From assembly GCA_964434105.1 (NCBI GenBank), contig CAYSTJ010000019.1, positions 3,466 to 67,465 of the forward strand: DNA of 64,000 bases. Direction: 5' to 3'. This document shows positions 1 to 7,681 of the stretch, one piece after another (the stretch's first letter is position 1; each line of letters begins with the position of its first letter). Under the pieces are notes generated by a model. It saw only the letters and a list, made by a program, of their open reading frames with translations, was not told the origin of the DNA and ran no database searches. Source of the DNA: CAYNST01 sp964434105 (lineage in GTDB: Bacteria > Pseudomonadota > Gammaproteobacteria > Pseudomonadales > Cellvibrionaceae). Made by a program: the position numbers and the translations under genes.

Positions 1-250
1 GTCTGGTGCTCTCCGGATTCTTTTTGCCACGTATGGAAAGAACGCCTTTTTCGAGTTCAATTTCCAGTTCGTCACGGGCAAAGCCGGCAACCGCCAGAGT
101 AATGGCATAGCGGTCTTCTTCGATGACCTCAATATTGTACGGCGGATAGGTTGAGCCTACCGGTTCACCTCGCAGCGCAGAATCCAGTAAGGATGCAAAG
201 CGATCGTAGCCGATTGTGTGACGGTATAAGGGTGATAAGTCAATAGTCAT
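1..250 (-). CDS. ibpA: Small heat-shock protein IbpA/Hsp20 (5' part, runs off the window)
   Basis: An ATP-independent holdase chaperone that binds unfolding proteins in the cytoplasm. The ATG is at 250 and the frame is open to the window edge, giving 83 residues. The start MTIDLSPLYRHTIGYDRF is the typical IbpA N-terminal region, and PPYNIEVIEEDRYAITLAVA followed by GFARDELEIELEKGVLSI is the start of the alpha-crystallin domain. The C-terminal half, including the expected I-x-I tail, lies outside the window. GGAG stands 8 bases before the ATG. A sigma-32 type promoter lies about 75 bases upstream, so this is a heat-shock gene with its own transcript. The family is certain; the IbpA subgroup is very likely. 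Confidence 0.93.
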   Translation of the reverse strand, partial: MTIDLSPLYRHTIGYDRFASLLDSALRGEPVGSTYPPYNIEVIEEDRYAITLAVAGFARDELEIELEKGVLSIRGKKNPESTR

Positions 251-315
251 AACAAATTCTCCAATAGAAGCAAAATGTTGATTTGGGGTTGGCGGGCTCT
301 GCTATCGAGACACCC
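251..315 (-). promoter_or_regulatory. ibpA 5' leader, possible ROSE-like RNA thermometer
   Basis: The predicted untranslated leader is about 65 bases. Its last part holds TTGCT (273-269) shortly before GGAG (262-259), and TTCT can pair with AGAA around the ribosome site. ROSE thermometers of ibpA genes use a UUGCU-type strand against the Shine-Dalgarno sequence. The pairing here is short, so this is a suggestion from context (ibpA, sigma-32 promoter) rather than a demonstrated structure. Confidence 0.35.
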
Positions 316-324
316 GCAAGTTAT

Positions 325-353
325 ATATAGGGATATCGACCTGACTTTTCAAG
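325..353 (-). promoter_or_regulatory. Sigma-32 (RpoH) heat-shock promoter of ibpA
   Basis: Read on the minus strand: CTTGAAA at 353-347, a 14-base spacer, then CCCTATAT at 332-325. This matches the RpoH consensus (CTTGAAA, 13-17 bases, CCCCATnT) almost perfectly. The -35 box contains the TGA stop (351-349) of the upstream hydrolase gene, so the promoter is embedded in the end of that gene and lets ibpA be induced separately from the operon behind it. Confidence 0.85.
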
Positions 354-1905
354 GGGTGTTTTTTTGCTCTAAGCAGGTGCTTATGGCGTCACTGGTCACC
401 ACACCAGAGGGCGTATCTCGTGTGTCATCGAGAAACCGGTTTACGAACTCCCTGCCACATTCACTATGTATAAATTCCGCGTGTGCCCCATCCGGCACCT
501 CTACATGCATTCCGTTCGGCAGGTAACCCATCAGGCGGTGACCGTACACAGGCGGAGTCACCGGATCAAGCTCGCCACTGACAACAAGCGCCTGCACGGT
601 TAGTGGCTCCGATAACCGAAGCGACCCGGCGTTAAAAAAGCCGATGCGGCAAACATCAAAATGCCAGTCCCATTCAAGGTATTTCTTTAAGCGGCCTGAA
701 CGCTCCACAACGTCGAGAAACGGAACCTCATCCAGCAGCGCATTATCGTTGCACTCCGTGGCGTAATACAGCATTGCGTTAAAATGGGGATCGAAAGCGT
801 AGTTATAAAGTTCTTCGAACAGGTAGGGATCAGTCGGTTGATCTTCATCCAGCACCGTATTTATGGTTGGCATGATCCTCGCGCGGGATGCCCGGCTGTA
901 CAGGGCGCCATATACTGCCAGCAATAGCCGCTGATCATCAATCAACACCGATTTCGAACCGCCCTTGTGCCAGTCATCAACCGACAGGGACACCGGTTTC
1001 GATTCCAGACGCTCCATGGCCTGCCAGAACCGCATTTCCGGGTCCTGAGCCAGATCATCGGATTCGCAGATACGCGCGTCCGCGCAGGCTTTCCAGTAAC
1101 GCGCCAGGCCATCCAGCAGCAACCGTGTGCTCTCCACCATGCCACCGGACCCGGGCGGATACGGACCATCGAGAACCAGCTTCTGCAACGCCGGATCCAG
1201 GGTCGCTGCAACCAGCGCCACGCGAGTACCATAGGAGGCACCCAACGCATGCCAGCTTCTGTATCCCAACGCGTCCACTATGGCTATCGCGTCGCTGGCA
1301 TTATGTACACTGCTGAAAAGCTGAAGGGCCTCTCCTGGCTTGTATGGACCGGGCAGTTGGCCACGAAGGTACTTGTCCCAGTCGTCAAAGCATTCCAGCA
1401 GGACCGGGTTGGAGCGGTCATACCCCGCTTTTATGTCAAGATCGAGCTGCATGCCCAGCAGGGACACGTCGGTATACTTCCGACAGTCCCAGGCCGGGCT
1501 GCCCCCTTCCGCCCCGCGATAGTCAAACAGAATAAAATCCCGTGTGGGGATGGCATCAAGGTACCAGTAATTCCAGAACTCCAGCGACTGTTCGCCGGTA
1601 ATACTTTCCTCTCCTGGCCCTCCGCCAAAATAGACCAGCGGTGTATCGGTCTGGCCTCGCGGGGGCCTGAATACGGCAACCGGCAATCGGAATCCTTCGC
1701 TGGTTGTAAACCAGTAGCACGCAACGGCAACATCACCAACAGCGTGAAAGTGGCACGGCCGATACTGTAAGGCAGCTGCGGGCTTCAATATGCCTGATGG
1801 CTCATGAGCAGGGCTCCCGCGCACCATTGTCGTTATATACCAGACCAGCAACGCGAATCCGACCAGACCCAGACAGGGCAATAATAAAACTCGGGCGACA
1901 CTCAC
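349..1905 (-). CDS. Membrane-anchored alpha/beta hydrolase, TAP/proline-iminopeptidase-like
   Basis: Probable secreted or membrane-tethered serine aminopeptidase of the TAP-like alpha/beta hydrolase family; the exact substrate is unknown. The frame is open back to 2112, but that part lies inside the preceding pseudouridine synthase gene. I chose GTG at 1905, 7 bases after that gene's stop, with AGGGG upstream; this gives 518 residues. An N-terminal hydrophobic helix (about residues 5-25, VLLLPCLGLVGFALLVWYI) anchors it. The catalytic triad is visible: Ser224 in GASYG, Asp447 in GELDP and His475 in DGAHAEF. The oxyanion-side motif GGGPG is near residue 95. It probably shares a transcript with the RluA-type gene and the mannanase, but no functional link to mannan is evident. 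Confidence 0.82.
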   Translation of the reverse strand: MSVARVLLLPCLGLVGFALLVWYITTMVRGSPAHEPSGILKPAAALQYRPCHFHAVGDVAVACYWFTTSEGFRLPVAVFRPPRGQTDTPLVYFGGGPGEESITGEQSLEFWNYWYLDAIPTRDFILFDYRGAEGGSPAWDCRKYTDVSLLGMQLDLDIKAGYDRSNPVLLECFDDWDKYLRGQLPGPYKPGEALQLFSSVHNASDAIAIVDALGYRSWHALGASYGTRVALVAATLDPALQKLVLDGPYPPGSGGMVESTRLLLDGLARYWKACADARICESDDLAQDPEMRFWQAMERLESKPVSLSVDDWHKGGSKSVLIDDQRLLLAVYGALYSRASRARIMPTINTVLDEDQPTDPYLFEELYNYAFDPHFNAMLYYATECNDNALLDEVPFLDVVERSGRLKKYLEWDWHFDVCRIGFFNAGSLRLSEPLTVQALVVSGELDPVTPPVYGHRLMGYLPNGMHVEVPDGAHAEFIHSECGREFVNRFLDDTRDTPSGVVTSDAISTCLEQKNTP

Positions 1906-1912
1906 GGTCCGC

Positions 1913-2614
1913 TCACCCCTGGCGCGGCCAGGCCAAAGCGCCGGGCGAGCCAATTTCCGCAAGAACCTGCCCCACTTTCGACACCAGAAACCGCTCGCCG
2001 GAAACCAGGGGCGCAGCATAGGTTTTCTCTGCTGAATTCCAGAAAAAATGAATCTGCCAGGCGTGCAGATAGAGGCGGTCTGCTGCGAGACCGCCATAGC
2101 GGCGATCACCAATGATCGGCGCTGATAACGATTTCATGGCGACGCGTAGCTGGTGCGTCTTTCCTGTGTCGGGCTTGAGTATCAGCAAGCGCACGCCATT
2201 GCCCAAACCAAAACTGAAAAAATGAGTCACCGCCGGATTCCGCGTAGTGCGAGACAGCCGCCAGTTACCATTGCGGCTTTTTTCCATATCGCCAATGATG
2301 GCGCCCTGCTTTTTTACGGGCTTTCTGTCGGTGAGTGCAAGGTAGAATTTCCGAATTTCGTGACGCTGAAAAAGTTGCGACAGGCCCGCACTGGCCTGCG
2401 GATTTTTTGCGACCAGAACTACCCCCGATGTGTCGGCGTCGAGTCTGTGTACCGGGAATACCTGCGGCAACATAAACAGTGATCGGGCTGTTGCCAACAG
2501 GTTGGAAGACGCATCGGCACCCTGCGTTACCATCCCCGGGGGCTTGTTCAGCACGAGGTACTCCGGTGTCTCCTCAATAAGGCCCACTGCCTGCGGCCTG
2601 CTGACATTACTCAC
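1913..2614 (-). CDS. RluA-family RNA pseudouridine synthase
   Basis: Isomerises uridine to pseudouridine in rRNA or tRNA; the target site cannot be told from sequence. The 233-residue protein has the catalytic motif HRLDADTSG (about residues 57-65, Asp the nucleophile), the KPPG segment near residue 25 and the typical TGKTHQLRVAM block. There is no S4 domain, so it resembles the short RluA/RluA-like group. The start is GTG at 2614, overlapping the TGA of the upstream mannanase (2613-2611) as GTGA, which implies coupled translation. It looks like a housekeeping gene caught downstream of the mannan operon. Confidence 0.88.
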   Translation of the reverse strand: MSNVSRPQAVGLIEETPEYLVLNKPPGMVTQGADASSNLLATARSLFMLPQVFPVHRLDADTSGVVLVAKNPQASAGLSQLFQRHEIRKFYLALTDRKPVKKQGAIIGDMEKSRNGNWRLSRTTRNPAVTHFFSFGLGNGVRLLILKPDTGKTHQLRVAMKSLSAPIIGDRRYGGLAADRLYLHAWQIHFFWNSAEKTYAAPLVSGERFLVSKVGQVLAEIGSPGALAWPRQG

Positions 2615-3963
2615 CGGGAAAACGAACTCATGGCCTTCGCGTGGTCAGCAATAATCTTAATCGTCGACCGGTCAACATCGAACACGGAATTCAGTCCCTG
2701 ATGCTCCTGGGGCGGATCGCCGGTAAAAGGATCCCCTGCCTTCCAGATCAGATCCGGTTGCCGGCTGCGCCCGACGCCGCCCCATGTCCAGAAATTCGAA
2801 CCGGCTATCGGGAACCCCAGTTTTACCTGTCTCTCTATCAACTGGAAGACTTCCCGGAAAAACCGGTCGCGTTGCAGGGTTGAGGATTCAATGTGATAGT
2901 CCGCGTTATCCCGCTCTATGCCAAACTCTTCAAGCACTGTTGGCTTGCCCAGCCGGTGCGCCACCTGTATATGTTGCAAAATGTAGGCGCGCGCCGTCGT
3001 CAAAGCACTCTGGTAAGTATTTTCGGGGTCCGTTGCATCGAACCACTGCCAGTTTTTTGGCCACATATGAAATGTCAGGTAATCGATTTCCGGTGCGGCA
3101 TGGACATCCGCATATAACTCGATATCCCGCAAGGTACCCATGGCGCCTTCGTTGCCCGTGCTGACCAGATGGTTTGAATCCAGTGATTTAATATATTGCG
3201 CAGTCTCAACAATCCACCGTTTGAACTGCGGAAAAAAAGGTCGACCTTCGTCATCACTGCCCGGCCGGGGTTCATTGGCAAGCTGCCAGGACATAATGGT
3301 AGGATCATCAATATACGGCTGACCGGTGACTGTGTTGGTTCGCGTTACAACATGCGCTATAAGTTGACGGTACCACTGCTGTGCTTCGTCAATACGGTAA
3401 AAGTTTGCGGAATTTTGCATGAATGCATTCCACTCGCCGGTAACATCCGGATCAAACACCGGCTCCCCGGAGAACCATGCAACATACTGGGACATTCCCC
3501 CGGACCACTGCCAGAAATTATTCAGAAACAGCACGGCGTGCATATCCCGCTTAGCCATCTCAGCCAGTAAAAAGTCCAGGCCGCGCAAAAGTTCCTCGTT
3601 GTATTGGCCGGGCCCTTCGTGTATAGCCGGCTCCAGCGCCATGCGCAAATCCGTGCGCTCCGAAGCAGCCAGAATCCGCAAATTTCTAATGCCCGAACCG
3701 GCCAACAGATCCAGCTCTCTGACCAGCCGCACCCGACCCTCCGGAGTCGCACCCAAATATGCGCCGTACCAAAAGTTCGTACCCACAAAATAATAAGGCT
3801 TTCCGCCTTTAACAAACTGCGTGCCCTGAACACTGATAAACCGGTTCGCCTGCCCGGCATCTTCGACATCGTCCGGGTCGGACTTTCGTTCGCCAACGGA
3901 TTGGCACGCAGCTATCATAGCCACCAGCATGATAAAAACCGTACATCTTGCAATATATCTCAT
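2611..3963 (-). CDS. Endo-beta-1,4-mannanase, GH5 family (GH5_7-like), lipoprotein
   Basis: Hydrolyses internal beta-1,4 bonds of mannan or glucomannan outside the cytoplasm. It has 450 residues with a lipoprotein signal peptide (MIAAC, lipid Cys20), so it is probably surface or outer-membrane bound. The TIM barrel starts at about residue 45. The acid/base is Glu231 in WQLANEPRP and the nucleophile is Glu346 in VLEEFG; TFHMWPKNW and FWTWGG supply aromatic substrate-site residues typical of GH5_7. No carbohydrate-binding module is fused. The acetylesterase gene ends 23 bases upstream on the same strand, and the pseudouridine synthase start overlaps its stop. Mannanase is the best reading, supported by the epimerase and GH130 phosphorylase nearby. 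Confidence 0.87.
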   Translation of the reverse strand: MRYIARCTVFIMLVAMIAACQSVGERKSDPDDVEDAGQANRFISVQGTQFVKGGKPYYFVGTNFWYGAYLGATPEGRVRLVRELDLLAGSGIRNLRILAASERTDLRMALEPAIHEGPGQYNEELLRGLDFLLAEMAKRDMHAVLFLNNFWQWSGGMSQYVAWFSGEPVFDPDVTGEWNAFMQNSANFYRIDEAQQWYRQLIAHVVTRTNTVTGQPYIDDPTIMSWQLANEPRPGSDDEGRPFFPQFKRWIVETAQYIKSLDSNHLVSTGNEGAMGTLRDIELYADVHAAPEIDYLTFHMWPKNWQWFDATDPENTYQSALTTARAYILQHIQVAHRLGKPTVLEEFGIERDNADYHIESSTLQRDRFFREVFQLIERQVKLGFPIAGSNFWTWGGVGRSRQPDLIWKAGDPFTGDPPQEHQGLNSVFDVDRSTIKIIADHAKAMSSFSR

Positions 3964-3986
3964 AGCGTTGACCTTACAAGTCCATC

Positions 3987-5954
3987 CTAAAGTTCTACCT
4001 GAAAGGGTGAGGCCGGCAGCCCTTCCGCATTGTAGAGGTTGCTGTCCGGATTATCTGCCCATGCATAGCGAATGCTAACGGGGCGTCTGTTTTCCGGTAT
4101 CTGAAGTACGACCGTAGTACCCCGGATCTCAGCATCAACCGTCCGGTAGCCTTCGTCCCTGGTTGCGATCTCGAATCCCGATACAGTGGTCCCTTCAGCG
4201 CCGTCTGGATGAGGACCGGTGGAGAGACGCGGCCCAGTGTAATCGAACTCCAGCACAATATCTCCGCGTGATTTTTTGACCCGTTTGAGCAGCGGACCGT
4301 TCTTGAGCCGGGTTCGGTCTCCGTAGACCAGATGTTCGGCTAGTCGCCACAGCCTCTCCGCAACGGCTTTTTTATTTCGGGGATGAATATCATCCGCGTC
4401 GCCAATATCTATTGTGACAGCCATGCCTGTCTGCGGCATATCAAGGGCCTGAGTCTGAGCGAATCGCAGCTCAGCCCACCGGCTCTCGGTCGGCTCGTCC
4501 GTGCGCGGGCCATAGTTTGCGAGCTGCACGTACAAAAACGGCAGCTTAAGGTTATTCCATTTTAAACGCCAGCTTGCCAGTAATGTTTTGAAGAGCGGCG
4601 CATAGGTGGCCGCATCATTCACATTGCTCTCTCCCTGATACCACAGAAATCCGCTAATCGGAATGCCCTGAATAGGGTGAATCATTGCGTTATACAGCAC
4701 ACCGGCCATGCGTTCGGGATGCTGCATGGTCGGCGGAAGCGCAGGCTCAAGTACATCGTTGTAATACCATTCTCCTTCGAGGTTCAAGGTGAAATCTTCG
4801 GCCTTTAGCCACATATGACCTTTTGTACCCAAGGCAACGTCGTTGGATTGCGAATTCAGAATCCGAACGGCGATCGCGTTGTTGCGTTTGCGCAAAAGCG
4901 CCGGATCAATGTCAATTACCTTGACAGCTTCGTCACTGTCTTTAAATGCGACTTCTTTACCATTAAGAAAAACCCATGCCGTGTCGTTAATTTCGCCGAA
5001 AGACAACTCTGCGGGCAGTGCATATTGGGCCGGCCAGTCAAACCGCTTACGAAACCAGACAATATTGCCAGGCGATTTTTCGCCTGGCAGTTCCGTTTCT
5101 GGCCAGGCGCGCTCGTAGTAATGGTGCAGATGAATGCCCATTTTACGGAAGGATTCGTTGTCCTGAATAATTTCCAGCTTGCGGGCCTGGTTCGTCTTAT
5201 GACGATCGAAACGGGATTGCCATATAGCGGCTTCATTGACAAGACTCCGGGCCTCATCGGCATACGCATCCAAATGCATCATGTCATTCGGATCGATCCA
5301 CGCCTGCGCTGGACTCCCGCTAACGGCAACATCAATCACGCCCACCGGTACTTCTTTTTCAGTGTGGTTTTTTTTTGCAAAATACCATGCGAGACCGGAA
5401 ACTTCAGCGGCATTTTCGGCCGATGCGATACGCCATTCACCACCTTGCAAATCCTGCAGTGGCGTTGCAGAATAGCTATTATCCACCTCGAAAAAGCGAA
5501 TTCCGGGCAGCTCGGCATCCTCAAGCTCCCCTTCATAACCCTCTACGCCTTCCAGGTTCCATTCCATATTGGACTGACCACCCGCGAGCCACACATCCCC
5601 AACCAGTATATTCTGGACGGTTTTCTGGTAGTTCCCTGTACTTATTCGGAGCGTATAGGGGCCACCGGCACGCAAAGGAGGCAGCTCGACCTTCCAGTAT
5701 CCGTTTCTGTCAGTCTTCGCTTTACGGGTTTTCGACGCCAGCTCGACACTGACACGTCGATTCAGTCGGCTCCAGCCCCATACGGGAATTTTTTTGCCCT
5801 GCTGCACCACCATGTTATCGGAAATGATAGCCGGCAGTATGATCGGCCCTTCAGGACCTGCCTGATCCCCGGCGATCGCTGGCGGAACGGTTAGCTGTAA
5901 AATGAGAAGGGTCGCCATACCCCATAAATAACCATACAACGGTATTGTCGTCAT
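3987..5954 (-). CDS. Secreted SGNH acetylesterase (sialate O-acetylesterase-like), probable acetyl-mannan esterase
   Basis: Likely removes O-acetyl groups from mannan or other hemicellulose so that the mannanase can act. It has 655 residues and a Sec signal peptide (residues 1 to about 28, ending AIAGD). SGNH block I is GDVWLAGGQSNME with Ser128; FLWYQGESN follows in the middle of the protein; Asp and His of the last block are in DDIHP near residues 517-520. A jelly-roll insert (about residues 265-375) separates the two halves, as in bacterial sialate-O-acetylesterase-like enzymes. The sialate label is a family name; the neighbours argue for a plant-polysaccharide substrate. It is 23 bases upstream of the mannanase on the same strand. 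A MITE-like element sits 90 bases upstream of its ATG. Confidence 0.85.
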   Translation of the reverse strand: MTTIPLYGYLWGMATLLILQLTVPPAIAGDQAGPEGPIILPAIISDNMVVQQGKKIPVWGWSRLNRRVSVELASKTRKAKTDRNGYWKVELPPLRAGGPYTLRISTGNYQKTVQNILVGDVWLAGGQSNMEWNLEGVEGYEGELEDAELPGIRFFEVDNSYSATPLQDLQGGEWRIASAENAAEVSGLAWYFAKKNHTEKEVPVGVIDVAVSGSPAQAWIDPNDMMHLDAYADEARSLVNEAAIWQSRFDRHKTNQARKLEIIQDNESFRKMGIHLHHYYERAWPETELPGEKSPGNIVWFRKRFDWPAQYALPAELSFGEINDTAWVFLNGKEVAFKDSDEAVKVIDIDPALLRKRNNAIAVRILNSQSNDVALGTKGHMWLKAEDFTLNLEGEWYYNDVLEPALPPTMQHPERMAGVLYNAMIHPIQGIPISGFLWYQGESNVNDAATYAPLFKTLLASWRLKWNNLKLPFLYVQLANYGPRTDEPTESRWAELRFAQTQALDMPQTGMAVTIDIGDADDIHPRNKKAVAERLWRLAEHLVYGDRTRLKNGPLLKRVKKSRGDIVLEFDYTGPRLSTGPHPDGAEGTTVSGFEIATRDEGYRTVDAEIRGTTVVLQIPENRRPVSIRYAWADNPDSNLYNAEGLPASPFQVEL

Positions 5955-6043
5955 CTTCGGTCCATTTTTTTGACTGTGAGCCGGTTTGTCAGCGCCTGCA
6001 GCTCGCAGGTCAACTACAACCAGCTTTTATTATTAAAATCGTC
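5955..6043. other. Upstream region of the esterase-mannanase unit
   Basis: Between the esterase ATG (5954) and the repeat element. On the minus strand it holds a small inverted repeat (CCTGC/GCAGG) and, about 26-35 bases before the ATG, ACAAACCGGCTCACA, which shares only the AACCGG core with the LacI-type operator at 9032. I see no convincing promoter hexamers, so whether this unit is transcribed from here, from inside the repeat, or by read-through from the epimerase gene is open. Confidence 0.4.
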
Positions 6044-6264
6044 GTAACTATTCAGCCCACGCCCCGATTTGCCCCTTAATCTACATATAAAGCTGCGTTA
6101 AAAAATGGTCAAAAACCTGTCGGGAACAGGTTTGAACGCCTGCCCAGACGGCCCGGAGGCGGAAGCGCAGGATGCGCGGCGTATATACACGGATAAACTC
6201 ACATTTTTCGCCTTGCTCTGAGCAAATCTGGACGCAATCTGAACAGACGCGCGCTGAATAGTTA
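6044..6264 (+). mobile_element. MITE-like element, copy A (long form)
   Basis: About 221 bp, non-coding. It starts GTAACTATTCAG (6044-6055) and ends CTGAATAGTTA (6254-6264), an 11-12 bp terminal inverted repeat. The direct repeat ATTAAAATC lies at 6032-6040 and again at 6265-6273, consistent with a 9 bp target-site duplication. Shared internal blocks with copies B and C are CGCCCCGATTTGCCC, GCGTTAAAAAATGGTC, AAACTCACATTTTTC and ATCTGAAC. The middle (about 6110-6175) carries extra hairpins (ACCTGT/ACAGGT and GCGCA/TGCGC) that copy B lacks. It lies between the epimerase stop and the esterase start, splitting the mannan gene cluster. Confidence 0.8.
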
Positions 6265-6457
6265 ATTAAAATCAGGGATTGCCGAACGGAATGCTCTGTC
6301 ACATGCACAGGCTGCTTCAGCGAACGATACATCGGGACGCCTGGAATGTTACGTCACCCGATACCCCCGGCGATGCGCTGATTCACACATACGTAACGGA
6401 TTAACCATATTGCGCCCGGTGCAATATGATCAGGCAATCCGCCGGGTGACGGGATTG

Positions 6458-7681
6458 CTAAACCCCCTCGCCGCGGAGGATGCGATACATCAACATCGTT
6501 GCCCGCCCGTTGTGATAAGGCGCCTTCCATGCGCCCGCCTTGTATTCTGCTGCCGCGCCCGCCTCGTGACGACTGCTCCAGTACCATTCGCCCGAATCTT
6601 TATCGATAAAGCTCTCCTGAATATGTTCCCATACTTTGAGCGAAGCTTCCAGATAGTTTTCGCCGGCGCCTAAAGCCCACATGTTGGCCAATCCGACCAT
6701 GGCTTCCGCCTGCACCCACCAGCAGCTGCGGGTAAAGGACCGGCTATTCCAGTCGTAAACGTCGCCCATGGCGCCGTTGCCCAATATACCTTCTGCGCAG
6801 GCGACACTCGCCAAACGCTTTACATGTTCCATATACTGCAGTACCTGCGGGTACTGACCACGAAGGCTTTTGACGGCTTTGTGGATAAGCCAGCTCGACT
6901 CGATATCGTGCCCAAAAGAGTATGCGTTTGATCGGTCCGCCCAGTCCTCCGAGAAAAACATACGCGTGTGCCCTGAATCCATATCCACGATGCGCTCACA
7001 ATATATTTCCAGGATGTTTCGCAGTGCCGGTGCAATCGCCGATTGTCGCTCCTGCTGCAGGGACGCCGCATTATGTAAAGCCGTGTAGCCTTCCAGAATG
7101 TGAAGGTGTGTATTCATGGTCTTCGGGAAGTTGTCTTCTTTTTCGGACAGCCGAACATCCAAAAGCTTACCCCAGGTTCGCGACGCTGCTTCAAAATACC
7201 CATTGTTTTCCCTATCCAGCGCATGTCGCTCGAGCAATCGATAATTCTGCAAGGCAGTATTCAGGACGCTCTCGTCGCCCGTCAACCCGTAGTAGGCACT
7301 CAGGCCATAGATAAAAAATGCTTGTGCATAGGAATGCTTGCGCCCGTCCACCAGGTTCCCGGCAGAATCCACCATCCAGAATACGCCGCCATATTCCCGA
7401 TCCCAAAAATGCTTGATAAGGTACTGATAAGCCCGCTGCGCGGCCTCCCAATACGCGGGGACAGGCTCGATTCGGGCCAGTTCTGAGAAAAACCACAGGA
7501 TTCGGCAATTGAGAATAACGCCCTTATCAGCCCCTGCCCTTGGCGAATTGTCCTGCCCTACCTCCCCATAGAACCCGCCGTGAACGGTATCAATGGCGTA
7601 TTTGATCCACCAGTCGGCAATCGCCAGGTACTCCTGCCTGAACTTGGTGGCGGCCTGCGGTCCAATGGCCGAAGTCGTCAT
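6458..7681 (-). CDS. AGE-family disaccharide 2-epimerase (mannobiose/cellobiose 2-epimerase)
   Basis: Converts beta-1,4-mannobiose to mannosyl-glucose in the cytoplasm, the step that feeds the GH130 phosphorylase next door. It has 407 residues and an (alpha/alpha)6 barrel. The motifs match cellobiose/mannobiose 2-epimerases rather than GlcNAc 2-epimerases: FPKTMNTHLHILE, FGHDIESSWLI, WWVQAEAM and KAGAWKAPYHNGR carry the conserved His residues. The frame is open to 7693, but ATG at 7681 forms an ATGA overlap with the TGA of the GH130 gene (7680-7678), so this start is preferred and translation is probably coupled. No signal peptide. The genome pairing of mannanase, epimerase and GH130 phosphorylase is the known ManA-ManB-ManC type pathway. 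Confidence 0.9.
   Translation of the reverse strand: MTTSAIGPQAATKFRQEYLAIADWWIKYAIDTVHGGFYGEVGQDNSPRAGADKGVILNCRILWFFSELARIEPVPAYWEAAQRAYQYLIKHFWDREYGGVFWMVDSAGNLVDGRKHSYAQAFFIYGLSAYYGLTGDESVLNTALQNYRLLERHALDRENNGYFEAASRTWGKLLDVRLSEKEDNFPKTMNTHLHILEGYTALHNAASLQQERQSAIAPALRNILEIYCERIVDMDSGHTRMFFSEDWADRSNAYSFGHDIESSWLIHKAVKSLRGQYPQVLQYMEHVKRLASVACAEGILGNGAMGDVYDWNSRSFTRSCWWVQAEAMVGLANMWALGAGENYLEASLKVWEHIQESFIDKDSGEWYWSSRHEAGAAAEYKAGAWKAPYHNGRATMLMYRILRGEGV

Noticed and set aside
1906..2112. Longer hydrolase reading frame starting at 2112
   Set aside because: It lies wholly inside the pseudouridine synthase gene; GTG at 1905 has a ribosome site and leads straight into a membrane helix.
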